Assembly (NCBI RefSeq): GCF_006337085.1 | Contig: NZ_CP040882.1 | Location: 868,001 to 932,000, forward strand | Length of the DNA stretch: 64,000 nucleotides | From: Sutterella faecalis | Lineage (GTDB): Bacteria; Pseudomonadota; Gammaproteobacteria; Burkholderiales; Burkholderiaceae_F | Reading direction: 5' to 3' | In this document: positions 1 to 8,932 of the stretch, piece after piece | Position numbering within the stretch: the first letter of the stretch is position 1 | How the letters are laid out: every line of letters begins with the position of its first letter | The notes under the pieces: model-generated | Told to the model about the DNA's origin: nothing | Database searches by the model: none | Seen by the model: the letters and a program-made list of their open reading frames with translations, nothing else | Program-made: the position numbers and the translations under genes

Positions 1-1
1 T

Positions 2-301
2 TCCCCCATGTGCGCGCTCTCGCTCGAGGATGCCGTGCTTCTCGAAGGCCTTTCAGCTCAATCGTGCACGGACCTTCCGGAACGAAACGGAATTTTTCCT
101 GAAGTAAAGGGGCTCTATCCGATGCCTCCGGGAACCGGAGCCGTCCTTCAGGTCCGAGTGGCTCCCGGCGCCGCGGATCCCGCCCGCATTGCGAAGATTT
201 TGAAGCGCAGCGCCGCCATTCTTCTTCGGCGTCTCGACATTGCCCGCGCCCGCGCGCATGAGGGCCCGGCGCTCGAAAGGGCGCTCCTTGACGGCGCATG
301 A
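2..301 (+). CDS. 3' end of an unrecognised CDS, open at the left window edge
   Basis: The frame is open from the left edge to a TGA at 299-301. Codon usage is like the real genes next to it (mostly G or C in third position). An ATG at position 8 could be a start but may equally be internal. The visible part has no membrane segment. It ends in an Ala/Arg/Leu-rich, probably helical tail (RSAAILLRRLDIARARAHEG). I do not recognise a family. It lies 99 bp upstream of the nitroreductase on the same strand. Two antisense frames overlap it and cannot be strictly excluded. Confidence 0.35.
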   Translation, partial: SPMCALSLEDAVLLEGLSAQSCTDLPERNGIFPEVKGLYPMPPGTGAVLQVRVAPGAADPARIAKILKRSAAILLRRLDIARARAHEGPALERALLDGA

Positions 302-400
302 AGGCATCTCGCCCTCCGGTTCGGAGGGGAGGCCCTCTCCACTTTTGTTTCTGAATCCAACTTCCATTCACTGATCGAATCCATCAAGAGGAGATAAACC

Positions 401-964
401 ATGAAAACCATCCAGCTTCCCGCCCCGAAGACGCTCGGCACGCTCACCCTCGAAGCGGCGCTCAAGGCCCGCCGCACCAACCGCGAATGCACGAATGCGG
501 CATTGGACGACGCCGAACTCGCCGCGCTCCTCTGGGCCTGCGCCGGCCTCACGACGGAAGACGGCCGCCGTACGACGCCTTCGACCCTTGACCTCCGTGC
601 GGTTTCGCCCTACGTTCTGCGCGCCGACGGCGCCTGGCGCTGGAATGCCGCTGCCAACACGCTCGAGCAAACTGCTGAGGAAGATGTCCGCAAGGTTTCG
701 ACCGCCTATCAGTTTGAATACGTCGAAAAGGCGCCCGTGACGATCGTCTTCGTTGCCGACCAGGAACGCGCGAAGAATGCCCGTCCGACCGGCGTCTACG
801 TCGACGCGGGCACGATGGGGCAGTCCTGCTACCTCGCCGCCGCTGCGCTCGGTCTTGCCGGCTGCGTCCGCGCCTCCTTCGACCATGAGGAACTCAGGAA
901 AGCCATGAAGCTCGGCGAAAAGCTCGAACCCATCGTGCTCTTCACCTGCGGCCGCCCCGCCTGA
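401..964 (+). CDS. Nitroreductase-family FMN oxidoreductase (SagB/ThcOx-like)
   Basis: The 187-residue product has the compact nitroreductase fold signature. An N-terminal LEAALKARRTNRE segment supplies the basic FMN-phosphate residues, there is a central VEKAPVTIVFVAD strand, and a C-terminal GQSCYLAAAALGLAGCVR motif typical of the SagB/ThcOx branch. These proteins are cytoplasmic homodimers that use NAD(P)H to reduce quinone-like, nitro or heterocyclic substrates; the substrate here is unknown. The start is well supported by AGAGGAGAT just upstream of the ATG. It precedes the MMPL exporter by 40 bp on the same strand, so the two may be co-transcribed. Its length is at the short end of the family. 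Confidence 0.8.
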   Translation: MKTIQLPAPKTLGTLTLEAALKARRTNRECTNAALDDAELAALLWACAGLTTEDGRRTTPSTLDLRAVSPYVLRADGAWRWNAAANTLEQTAEEDVRKVSTAYQFEYVEKAPVTIVFVADQERAKNARPTGVYVDAGTMGQSCYLAAAALGLAGCVRASFDHEELRKAMKLGEKLEPIVLFTCGRPA

Positions 965-1004
965 TCTACGGCGGCGGCACCCTGCGGGCCGATCCTGAGC
1001 CTCG

Positions 1005-3485
1005 ATGCCCGATAATGAAGACTTAACGAATTCTTCATTTCTTTTCGGGATCGAACCCGTGCGCCGCCTTGCCGACATACTGCTTCTATTTCTTGAAGCC
1101 CGAAAAGGACGACCAGCGCTTATTGCGCTCCTCGTCCTTTTTCTCTTTTCGCTCTACTCGGTTTCGACCCACATCACGTCGCACCCCTTTGAAGCCGACG
1201 TGGCGTCGCTCCTTCCCGAATCCCTCGCGCCCGAACTCTCTCCTCAGATTGAATCGAAGCTGAGGGAGCAGCTCTCGCGAACGGAAACGGAACGCATCGC
1301 AGCCGTTTTAACGCTCACCTTCCCGAGCGATGCCGCCGCCCGCAAAAAGGAAGGCGAAAAAGCGCTTTTCGACGCTGCGCGCGGCTGGGAAGCGCTCGTT
1401 CTCAGGAACCCGGCGCTGCAGCGCGCGGATCCCGCCGGGACCGGCGCAGTCCCGAATATCCCTCAGGCCGCCGGTAATCTCCTCACGCAAAAAGACAAGG
1501 CGGAACTTGAAAGACTCGTGAAGCTCCCGCCTGAAAGCGCTTCTCAGGCGCTTGCGGCCAAAGCCGTCCGCACGATGTCGGGCTTCAGCACGGGCGCCGC
1601 GAGCTTCTCGGCCGACCCGTTCGGGACCCTTGACCACTGGATTCTCGAGCGTCTCTCGGCGACCCCCTGGCAGAGAACGGAAGCGGAGGGGCGCACCTGG
1701 CTCCTGGTCAAAAGCGCTGATCCCCGGGAGCGCTCTCTTCTTCTCGTTTTCTCGGTCGATCCCGAGCGCGTGAGTTCCGGCGAAGCGGGGCTCGCCAGAA
1801 CTTTCGCTCAAGCCGATGAGGCGCTGAGAGAGAAGTTTTCTTCTGACGGGAATGTCCGCTTTTCATCAGCCCGCGCGGGCGTGCCGCTCTTCACGGACGC
1901 CATCGCCTCGCGCGCAAAGGATGAGGTGGCCCTGATCGGTTCCGTCTCCACCATCGGCGTCGTCGTTTTTGCCTGGCTTCTTTTCGGGCGCATTTCAACG
2001 CTCCTTCTGATGGCGGCGACCGTCGGGGCCGGGTTTCTCATTGCGATGGGCCTCAGTTTCGCGATCTTCGGAGAGCTCTCTCTCATCACCTTCGTCTTCG
2101 GCGCCACGCTGATCGGCGTCTCGATCGACTATTCCTCGCACTGGATGACGATGAAGGAGAAGGGAGAATCGGCTCCTGACCGGCGCCGGCGCCTCATCGT
2201 ACCGCTTCTTTCGGCCGCGCTTTCGTCCGCCGCCGCCTACCTTGTTCTCGCCTTCACGCCGCTCCCCGGCCTCACGCAGATGGCCGTGCTTGCGGCCGCG
2301 GGGCTTTTGGGCGCGCTTCTTGTCGTTCTGATCCTGCTTCCATCTGCCGAACGCTTTGCTCCCGCGAAGGACACCCGTCTCATGACGCTGCTCGTGAAGA
2401 CGCTTCCGAAGATTCCGAGGCTCTCAAAGGAAAATATCCGGCGGCCGGGCGTTCTTGCCGCACTCGTTCTCCTTGCCGGACTCCTCCTTTTCGGGTTCGC
2501 AAAAGTTCAACTTGCATCGGGCATCCGGGATCTTCAGGGCGCTCCGCCCTCCCTCATTGCGAGCCAGCTCGAAGCGCAGAAGCGCCTTCGGCTCCCTTCG
2601 CCCGCCCAGGCCTTTGTGATTGAAGGCGATACGCTCGATTCGGCGCTCGGAAAAGAAGCGCTCGTCAGAAAGGAACTTGCCCGGGATCCCGGTCTCCAGG
2701 GGATTGCGGCCAGCGGTCTCTCAGAGTGGCTTCCGAGCGCAGAGGAACAAAATCAAAACCGGGCGCTCGTGAGAAGAGCCCTTCAGCTCGCGAGCCCTGT
2801 GCTCAAGGCGCTCCTCGGCGCCGCGCCGGAAGGTCCGGGCGATCAGGCCGTTACCCCTGGAATGCTCGAAAAAACATCCCTCGCCTCACTCTTTGACGCC
2901 TTCATTCTTCAGAAGCCCGGGGAAAGGCATGAAGCCGTCCTCATGCTGACGCTCTCGGGCGTTCAACCGGAAAACCTCCCGGCACTCAATGCCCTGCAGG
3001 TCCCGGAGGGCGTCCATTTCGTCGACATCACCTCCGGCATGGATGAGGGGCTTTCCCTCTACCGCGACCGCATTCTCATGCTCCTCGCCGCCGGACTCGC
3101 ACTTCTTTTCCTTGCGCTCACGCTCCGCTTCGGGTGGAACGCCTGGCGCGCCGTGCTCCCCACTGCCCTCGGCATTGTCTTCTCGGCTGCCGTCCTCGGG
3201 CTATTGGGCATCCCGCTCACGCTTTTTGCGAGCCTCGCGATGGTGCTTCTCCTCGGACTCGGCATTGACTACGGGATCTTCGTCACCGGGAACCCCTCCG
3301 ACGGGCGAACCGCTGCGGCTGTTCTCTTTTCGGGCGTGACGACGATGCTCTCCTTCGGGCTTCTCGCTTTTTCGGCCACGCCTGCGCTTCACGTTTTCGG
3401 ACTCACGCTCTTTGTGGGCCAGCTCGCGGTCTGGATCGCAGCGCCGCTCGTAAGACCCGAAAGCGCACCTGCCGCCAAAGCGTGA
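1005..3485 (+). CDS. MMPL-family (RND superfamily) inner-membrane exporter
   Basis: The 826-residue protein has the duplicated MMPL/RND layout: one membrane helix near residue 45, a periplasmic domain of about 240 residues, a block of about five helices (about 305-440), a second single helix near 480, a second periplasmic domain and a final helix block (about 690-820). GLGIDYGIFVTG in the second half and GVSIDYSSHWMTM in the first are the paired charged-helix motifs expected for proton-driven RND transporters. The family exports lipids and is found in aryl-polyene-type clusters, where a DUF3261 lipoprotein is a regular partner; such a lipoprotein follows here. There is no clear ribosome-binding site before this ATG. 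The cargo is unknown. Confidence 0.85.
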   Translation: MPDNEDLTNSSFLFGIEPVRRLADILLLFLEARKGRPALIALLVLFLFSLYSVSTHITSHPFEADVASLLPESLAPELSPQIESKLREQLSRTETERIAAVLTLTFPSDAAARKKEGEKALFDAARGWEALVLRNPALQRADPAGTGAVPNIPQAAGNLLTQKDKAELERLVKLPPESASQALAAKAVRTMSGFSTGAASFSADPFGTLDHWILERLSATPWQRTEAEGRTWLLVKSADPRERSLLLVFSVDPERVSSGEAGLARTFAQADEALREKFSSDGNVRFSSARAGVPLFTDAIASRAKDEVALIGSVSTIGVVVFAWLLFGRISTLLLMAATVGAGFLIAMGLSFAIFGELSLITFVFGATLIGVSIDYSSHWMTMKEKGESAPDRRRRLIVPLLSAALSSAAAYLVLAFTPLPGLTQMAVLAAAGLLGALLVVLILLPSAERFAPAKDTRLMTLLVKTLPKIPRLSKENIRRPGVLAALVLLAGLLLFGFAKVQLASGIRDLQGAPPSLIASQLEAQKRLRLPSPAQAFVIEGDTLDSALGKEALVRKELARDPGLQGIAASGLSEWLPSAEEQNQNRALVRRALQLASPVLKALLGAAPEGPGDQAVTPGMLEKTSLASLFDAFILQKPGERHEAVLMLTLSGVQPENLPALNALQVPEGVHFVDITSGMDEGLSLYRDRILMLLAAGLALLFLALTLRFGWNAWRAVLPTALGIVFSAAVLGLLGIPLTLFASLAMVLLLGLGIDYGIFVTGNPSDGRTAAAVLFSGVTTMLSFGLLAFSATPALHVFGLTLFVGQLAVWIAAPLVRPESAPAAKA

Positions 3486-3605
3486 TTTTCGGGCATCCAT
3501 TCTCTCTATAGAAAATGTCCGCTATGCTCATGACTTCGAGACTGCAGCCTTCTCCCTGCAGCCCGGAACTCTGACGGCCTCTTTTCCTTTGAAAGGTTCC
3601 CACGA

Positions 3606-4313
3606 ATGCGCTCCCGTCCCATCGCCCGCCGCTCCTTTGCCGCGCTGCTTCTCGCGCTCTCTCTTGCCGGCTGCTCCGGACTGAGAACGGAATCCCGGGT
3701 TGAGGAGCCCCCGGAGCCCGCTCAAAAGAGGCTTCCCCGGGAAGAAGCGAAAAAGCCCGCCAAGCCCGGGCGAAAAAGCGAAGCGCTTCCTCACTCACCG
3801 GTCGACGACGGCGCGCTCGCGCCCGTCTTCGCGCCTTCCATTGCGGACGCCCCCAGACTTACGCTCGATCAGCAGATCCGCATCCGCTTTCACGAGAAGG
3901 CGCTCTCTTCGGGGGCGCCGAAGTCCGTTCCGGTTCTTCGCGCGCTTGTCGTCGCCGACCCGGGGCTTCTGCGCGCCGCCTTCACGGCGATGGGCATGAA
4001 CGTCTGGGCCATCACCTGGAACGGAAGCCGGATAGAGGAGTCCCGCAGCCCGAGGCTCCCCGCTGAGGTGAAGGCCGAAAGATTCATCCGGGATTTTGCC
4101 TTTGCGCTCTGGCCCGTCGAGAGCGTGAGGAGAAGCATTCCTCAGGATATGGATTTGATCGTGAGCGAGCGCGGCGATACTGAAATCCGCGCGCTCATCC
4201 GCAACAAAGCTCCCATTCTGCGCGCGGTCATCACCCGAACCCGGAACCGCAGCCTGATTACGCTCGCCAATGCCCCTGAAGGCTATACCCTCGACATTGA
4301 AGCCGCCCGATGA
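3606..4313 (+). CDS. DUF3261-type outer-membrane lipoprotein
   Basis: The product begins with a lipoprotein signal (basic start, hydrophobic stretch, LSLAGC lipobox with the lipidated Cys at residue 23). A Pro/Glu/Lys-rich linker to about residue 75 follows, then a globular domain with the DUF3261 pattern MNVWAITWNG near 130 and RFIRDFAFALWP further on. DUF3261 proteins accompany MMPL exporters in aryl-polyene and related lipid clusters, probably in the cell envelope. The gene follows the exporter after 120 bp. That gap contains a TATAGA hexamer but no clear terminator, so a shared operon with extra internal initiation is plausible. Family assignment is by pattern recognition. Confidence 0.7.
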   Translation: MRSRPIARRSFAALLLALSLAGCSGLRTESRVEEPPEPAQKRLPREEAKKPAKPGRKSEALPHSPVDDGALAPVFAPSIADAPRLTLDQQIRIRFHEKALSSGAPKSVPVLRALVVADPGLLRAAFTAMGMNVWAITWNGSRIEESRSPRLPAEVKAERFIRDFAFALWPVESVRRSIPQDMDLIVSERGDTEIRALIRNKAPILRAVITRTRNRSLITLANAPEGYTLDIEAAR

Positions 4314-4629
4314 GGCTTTTCTCCTAGGCCGGACATCTTAAGCGCATTCTCCGATCGGCCTTGGAGCACGTCATTCTTTTGTGCATTAGCGCCCCCGATG
4401 CGTGCAGAACGCACTCTCAACGCACCCGAAGAGACTTTTTGCAAAGTAAAGTTACCTTCACGCACTTCACCTTCGGTGAGGAGATGCTCTCCAACAGGTG
4501 CAGTCCGGCGGCTTTCCCGCCGGATAAACAACTTTTATGGGCGGCCTTCTCAAAGGCCGGAACGACCATGAAGCTTCTTTTCAGCTTTACAGCTTTTTGG
4601 AAGGGGATGCGCCAATAACGCATGCCTCG
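4314..4629 (+). promoter_or_regulatory. Structured 5' leader of the BASS carrier gene
   Basis: The 316-bp gap contains at least two good hairpins on the coding strand: CCGGCGG...CCGCCGG (about 4506-4525) and GGCCTT-CTCA-AAGGCC (about 4541-4556). A TTGCAA hexamer lies near 4440 and a CACCTTCGGTG hairpin near 4467. An in-frame ATG at 4537 would place the start inside these hairpins, so the leader is more likely untranslated. I recognise no known riboswitch consensus. Confidence 0.35.
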
Positions 4630-5655
4630 ATGCTTGAAATGAAATATCTAGTGAAAGTGAGCCAGTTCGTAAACAAGACGTTTGCCCTGTGGGTGATTAC
4701 GTTTGGAATACTCGGGTTCATTTTCCCTGAGATTTTCAAGCTCGTCGGCCCGTACGTTCCGGTTCTGCTCGGCGTTGTGATGTTCGGCATGGGGCTCACC
4801 CTCTCGACATCCGACTTCAGGGAAATCTTCCGCCGTCCGCGCGACGTTTTTGTCGGCGTTGTCGCCCAGTACACGATCATGCCGCTCTCGGCCTACGCGC
4901 TCTGCGTTCTCCTTGAGCTTCCGCCTGATCTTGCCGTCGGCCTCATGCTGCTCGGCTGCGCCCCGGGCGGCACGGCTTCGAACGTGGTTACGTTCCTCGC
5001 CCGCGGCGACGTGGCGCTTTCCGTGACGGTCACGTCCTGCACGACGCTCCTCGCGCCCCTTGCGACGCCGGCCTTCATGTACGTCTTCGCGAACCAGTGG
5101 CTCAACATCGACCCGATGGCGATGTTCCTCTCGATCGTTCAGATCATTCTGCTTCCGATCGCGCTCGGCCTCATCGTTCACAAGGTTCTCGGCGACAAGC
5201 GTCTTGAAAGCGTGGTTGCGGCGCTCCCGATCGTCTCGGTCTCCGCCATCGTCGTGATCGCTGCCGCTGTCGTTGCCGCCACCCGCAATCAGCTCCTCAA
5301 TGTCGGTCTCCTCGTCTTCACGGCCGTAGCTGTTCAGAATGCCGTCGGCATGCTCCTCGGCTACTGGGCCGGACGCTTCACCGGCATGGATCTCGCCAAG
5401 TGCAAGTGCCTCTGCTTTGAGGTCGGCATGCAGAACGCCGGTCTCGCGGTAGCCCTCGCCACGGTGCACTTTGCGACCTCCCCGATGGCGGCGCTCCCGG
5501 CTGCGTTGGGCGCCCTCTGGCACAACGTCATGGGTCCGATCGTCGCGACGGTCTTCCAGGGCTGGCACGAGGAAGGCGAAAAGGAATCGTTCTTCGACCG
5601 CATCGAACGCGTCTCTCGCTCTGAAAAGACCGTTCCGGTTTCGGCCAAGCACTGA
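4630..5655 (+). CDS. Bile acid:sodium symporter family (BASS) carrier, copy 1
   Basis: The 341-residue product has about ten hydrophobic segments. It shares about two thirds of its residues with the second carrier at 33185-34174, including VNKTFALWV near the start, PDLAVGLMLLGC, PGGTASNVVTFLARGDVALS and CFEVGMQN. These are BASS-family sodium-binding and crossing-helix motifs. Bacterial members move organic acids (bile acids, pantoate-like or keto acids) with sodium; the substrate is unknown. The start is placed at ATG 4630 (ATG 4639 is also possible) because the paralogue begins at the matching point; an upstream in-frame ATG at 4537 adds 31 unmatched residues. A Rho-independent terminator follows. 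Confidence 0.8.
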   Translation: MLEMKYLVKVSQFVNKTFALWVITFGILGFIFPEIFKLVGPYVPVLLGVVMFGMGLTLSTSDFREIFRRPRDVFVGVVAQYTIMPLSAYALCVLLELPPDLAVGLMLLGCAPGGTASNVVTFLARGDVALSVTVTSCTTLLAPLATPAFMYVFANQWLNIDPMAMFLSIVQIILLPIALGLIVHKVLGDKRLESVVAALPIVSVSAIVVIAAAVVAATRNQLLNVGLLVFTAVAVQNAVGMLLGYWAGRFTGMDLAKCKCLCFEVGMQNAGLAVALATVHFATSPMAALPAALGALWHNVMGPIVATVFQGWHEEGEKESFFDRIERVSRSEKTVPVSAKH

Positions 5656-5785
5656 TCAGAGATGCTTCTCCTTTAAACACGCTTCAGTTCCGGCCCCCAG
5701 CCGTTCGCCCACGGCTCACTTCACACTCTTTATCGGGCGAGCGGCTTCCCGGAGGCTTGAAGGAAAAAAGAGAAAGCTCCATAAG

Positions 5786-5830
5786 AAAAGCTCCGTTTCC
5801 TCAGTGGATTCGGAGCTTTTTTTTGTTTTT
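5786..5830 (+). terminator. Rho-independent terminator after BASS carrier 1
   Basis: A perfect 10-bp stem AAAAGCTCCG / CGGAGCTTTT (5786-5795 with 5811-5820) is followed by TTTTGTTTTT. Confidence 0.9.
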
Positions 5831-5846
5831 CGATCTCAAAAAAGGA

Positions 5847-6713
5847 TCAGTCGGCATGGTCCTCTGCCTCTGCGGCGAGGAGCATCTCCTCGACCCGCTT
5901 CGGGCGTGCGATGTAGGCGCCTTCGCCGTCCGCATGGTGCATCCAGTCGTGAACGCTCTGAAGGGCCGATGCCTCAAGCCGGCAGAAATCGCCCTCCCGT
6001 TCGTAGCCTGCGCCCGCGCGAAGCTCGGAAAGAAGGCTGTCGAGCGTCACGAGCGACGTGCGGATCACCTGAGCAATATGCGCCTTTCTGCCCGGTACCG
6101 GGAATCGGACCCAGCAGCGTCCGCTCTCTTCCGTGATGCGCCCGTAAAAGAGCGCCCAGCTTAAGAAAAGCGCCTTCAGGCGCTCCATCGCGGGAAGGAG
6201 CGCAAGGACGGCAAATCCCATCCTGTCCGACAGATTGATGAGTTCGGCCTGCCCCATGACGAGAAGAAAGACGTCCTGATTCACCCAGGGCTTCAGAATG
6301 TCATGCATTTCGCTGTGGCGGATTTCCCGCACGCGCACGTGGGAGAGCGCCTGATAGCGGCCGATTGCCGCTCGCCCCGTCACCCAGTTGAGATTCCCCG
6401 AGGCATTCCTCATCGGGGGCGAGAGCGCCATGGCGCCCGCACCCGGCTGGCCGTCGAGCGACGCGAGAATGCGGCCCGTGAGGCCTTCCTCCACGTACAT
6501 GAAGCTTCTCACCTGAACGCGGGGAAAAAGCCACTCGCCGGGCTCGAACTCGCGCACCACGCCGCGCGTGCTGAAAAGCTTGCGAATGAACGGATGGAGG
6601 GGCGGCGTCACCCACGGCATTACCGGGGCATCCGGGCCGGAAACGCCCGGCCATTCGCGGCTGAAGCGCCTCAGGCGGAGCGCATCAAACCATTGAGGAG
6701 AAAAACGGCGCAT
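5847..6713 (-). CDS. Crp/Fnr-like transcription regulator
   Basis: The 288-residue protein has an N-terminal cNMP-binding-like beta-roll (VVREFEPGEWLFPRVQVRS, VEEGLTGRILA) and a C-terminal helical part that would hold the winged helix (HIAQVIRTSLVTLDSLLSEL), the order expected of Crp/Fnr regulators. I see no Cys cluster for an FNR-type iron-sulfur centre, so a small-molecule ligand is more likely. It is transcribed divergently from the flavocytochrome operon, and the shared gap carries an inverted repeat at 6737-6761, so it probably controls that operon and itself. The HTH is not strongly canonical; the family call is moderate. Confidence 0.6.
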   Translation of the reverse strand: MRRFSPQWFDALRLRRFSREWPGVSGPDAPVMPWVTPPLHPFIRKLFSTRGVVREFEPGEWLFPRVQVRSFMYVEEGLTGRILASLDGQPGAGAMALSPPMRNASGNLNWVTGRAAIGRYQALSHVRVREIRHSEMHDILKPWVNQDVFLLVMGQAELINLSDRMGFAVLALLPAMERLKALFLSWALFYGRITEESGRCWVRFPVPGRKAHIAQVIRTSLVTLDSLLSELRAGAGYEREGDFCRLEASALQSVHDWMHHADGEGAYIARPKRVEEMLLAAEAEDHAD

Positions 6714-6736
6714 GGGGAAATTCCATCAGAGCTGCT

Positions 6737-6761
6737 GGTCTTACCCATAAAGAGCAAGACC
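6737..6761. promoter_or_regulatory. Inverted repeat, possible operator between regulator and flavocytochrome operon
   Basis: GGTCTT (6737-6742) and AAGACC (6756-6761) form a 6-bp inverted repeat 24 bp from the regulator start. A second short repeat AGGG-TTTG-CCCT lies at 6763-6774. Both sit in the only gap between the divergent genes. Confidence 0.4.
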
Positions 6762-6904
6762 AAGGGTTTGCCCTAACAGTTTATACATAAGCATTTAGGT
6801 TTATCTGCATCTTACGTCTATTTAATCTTCGTGATGTGCGCAGGATTGAGGCTTCCTCAAGAAGGCCTCAGGCGCAAAGCACCTCAAAAAAGGAGAAAAA
6901 CAGA

Positions 6905-8437
6905 ATGTCCGCTGATATTTCCCGCCGCAAGCTTTTCGGCGCCGCCACGGCTGCCGCCGTCGGCTCCTTCTCGTTCGTGAAGACCGTTTCCGCCGCGGAA
7001 GCGAAGAACATCACCTGGAATGAAACGAAGGAATTCGTGATCGTCGGCACGGGCTTCGCCGGCCTCGCCGCCGCGCTTGAAGCTCGTCAGCTCGGCATGG
7101 CCGCCGACCAGATCCTCGTTCTCGACAAGATGCCTGTTCCGGGCGGCAACTCCATCATCAACGGCGGCGCCGTCGCCGCTGCCGGCACCGACATGCAGGA
7201 AAAGGCCGGCATCAAGGATTCGGCCGACCTCCTCTACGCCGACATCATCAAGGCGGGCGGCGGCCTCGCCCACCCGGCCCTTGCCCGCCGCATCGCCGAC
7301 GAATCGGCTGAAAACTTCTACTGGCTCCGCGACAAGATCGGCGTGCAGTTCAAGGCCGTCACCTTCCACGGCGGCCACTCCGTGCACCGCTCGCACGCCG
7401 TCACGAACAACTCCGGTTCGGGCTTCATCAACCCGATGCTCGCGAAGCTCAAGGAAGAAGGCGTCACGCCGCGCCTGCGCTGCGTGGTCGACGAGCTCAT
7501 CGTCAACGACCAGCACTGCGTCCTCGGCGTCAAGGCCCGCACCGGCTACCGCTTCGGCCGCGAAAATTCCGGCAAGACCGTCTACATCCGCGCAACCAAG
7601 GGCGTCCTTCTCGCCTCGGGCGGCTTCGCGCAGAACGTTCAGATGCGCACCTCTCACGACCCGCGCCTCACGGCGGATTTCACCTCCACGAACCATCCGG
7701 GCGCCACGGGCGAAATGATTCAGGAAGCGCAGGAAATCGGCGCCAACACCATTCAGATGGACTGGATTCAGCTCGGCCCCTGGACCTCGCCCGACGAACA
7801 GGGCTTCGGCGTTGCGCCGCTCTTCGTTGAATCCGCCGTCGGCTACGGCCCCATGGTTGATCCGGCGACCGGCAAGCGCTTCATCAAGGAAACGGGCAAC
7901 CGCAAGGTCCGCGCCGACGCCATCGTCGCCATCGGCCACCCCTGCGTCATCTACACGTCGCTTGAGAACGCGAAGAACGTCATCATCGGCAAGAACATGA
8001 CGCCCGAGATCTACGAGCGCGCCCGCAAGTCCGGCGTCGTCAAGGAATACCCGACGCTCAAGGCCATGGCCGACGACTTGAAGATCCCGTACGACGAACT
8101 GAAGAAGACGAACGACACCTTCAACGGCTACATGGCCGCCAAGAAGGACCCGGACTTCGACTGCATGTTCTTCGACAACAGCAAGCCCAACACCGACGGT
8201 CCCTTCCTCGCCGTTCGCCTCTGGCCGCGCGTCCACCACTGCATGGGCGGCCTTGAGATCAACGACAACGCTCAGGTCCTCTCGGTCCGCGGCAAGGTGA
8301 TCAACGGCCTCTATGCCGCCGGCGAAGTCACGGGCGGCGTCCACGGCATGGTGCGCCTCGGCACCGTTGCCGTTGCCGACTGCATGATCTTCGGCCGCGT
8401 CGCCGCCCGTACGGCGATGAAGTTCAAGGGCTGCTGA
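6905..8437 (+). CDS. Tat-exported FAD-dependent fumarate-reductase-like flavoprotein (flavocytochrome c flavin subunit)
   Basis: The product is a 510-residue periplasmic reductase. Its N-terminus carries a twin-arginine-type signal (SRRKLFGAATAAAVGSF). An FAD Rossmann motif GTGFAGLAAALEA follows near residue 45, then PGGNSIINGG, SGGFAQN and the C-terminal HHCMGGLEIN and YAAGEVTGGVHG motifs of the fumarate reductase/flavocytochrome c family. AAGGAG precedes this ATG with good spacing, so the start 69 bp further upstream is not used. Related proteins use electrons from multihaem cytochromes to reduce fumarate, urocanate, methacrylate or other enoates; the substrate cannot be read from the sequence. 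The tetraheme gene follows after 106 bp and is the likely electron donor. Confidence 0.85.
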   Translation: MSADISRRKLFGAATAAAVGSFSFVKTVSAAEAKNITWNETKEFVIVGTGFAGLAAALEARQLGMAADQILVLDKMPVPGGNSIINGGAVAAAGTDMQEKAGIKDSADLLYADIIKAGGGLAHPALARRIADESAENFYWLRDKIGVQFKAVTFHGGHSVHRSHAVTNNSGSGFINPMLAKLKEEGVTPRLRCVVDELIVNDQHCVLGVKARTGYRFGRENSGKTVYIRATKGVLLASGGFAQNVQMRTSHDPRLTADFTSTNHPGATGEMIQEAQEIGANTIQMDWIQLGPWTSPDEQGFGVAPLFVESAVGYGPMVDPATGKRFIKETGNRKVRADAIVAIGHPCVIYTSLENAKNVIIGKNMTPEIYERARKSGVVKEYPTLKAMADDLKIPYDELKKTNDTFNGYMAAKKDPDFDCMFFDNSKPNTDGPFLAVRLWPRVHHCMGGLEINDNAQVLSVRGKVINGLYAAGEVTGGVHGMVRLGTVAVADCMIFGRVAARTAMKFKGC

Positions 8438-8543
8438 TTGTTCTGAAGCTTCTTTTCTCCTCCTTTCTCTGAAGCGGTGCGTATTTCCCCCTCAGCCGCT
8501 TCAGACGAAAGGTTCTGACATTCCCCTCGGAGACCCCATAAAA

Positions 8544-8879
8544 ATGAAACGCCTCGCCCTCTTACTCGCGAGCGCCTGCCTCCTCTTCGGCACGGCCGCC
8601 TCCGCCGCCGATTTCGGTGCCGACCGCCATGTCGCACGCGGCCTTGAATGCGCAAGCTGCCACGGCCCGGACATGAAGAATCCGGAAACCCCGGACGAAA
8701 ACACGTGCCTCAAGTGCCACAACCGCGATCAGATTGCGGAAAAAACCAATTCCCGCCTCAATCCGAATCCGCATAAGGCGCCCCACAACGGCGACTGCAC
8801 GCTCTGCCATCTGCAGCATGAGCCGGAAGAAAACTACTGCGCTCAGTGCCACAAGTTCGACTTCAAGATGAAGCACTAA
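8544..8879 (+). CDS. Periplasmic tetraheme cytochrome c, electron donor of the flavocytochrome
   Basis: A 111-residue protein with a Sec signal peptide ending AASA/AD and four CXXCH haem sites in under 80 residues: CASCH, CLKCH, CTLCH and CAQCH. This small tetraheme domain is fused to the flavin domain in Shewanella FccA-type enzymes but is a separate gene here. It would carry electrons from a membrane quinol dehydrogenase to the flavoprotein encoded just upstream. Extra His residues (HVARG, HKAPH, LQHEP) can supply the sixth haem ligands. It is transcribed in the same direction as the flavoprotein and the porin. Confidence 0.9.
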   Translation: MKRLALLLASACLLFGTAASAADFGADRHVARGLECASCHGPDMKNPETPDENTCLKCHNRDQIAEKTNSRLNPNPHKAPHNGDCTLCHLQHEPEENYCAQCHKFDFKMKH

Positions 8880-8932
8880 GGGCACCCCCCGTCGTTTTCT
8901 TCTTCAGCACCTCATTTTTCGGAAACTTAATC

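Noticed and set aside
53..552. Minus-strand frames at the left edge
   Set aside because: They overlap the nitroreductase or its promoter and have shadow-type composition; the plus-strand frame has better codon usage.
6884..8344. 486-codon frame antisense to the flavoprotein
   Set aside because: Repetitive VVDD/HAEV-type composition of a reverse-complement shadow with no start context.
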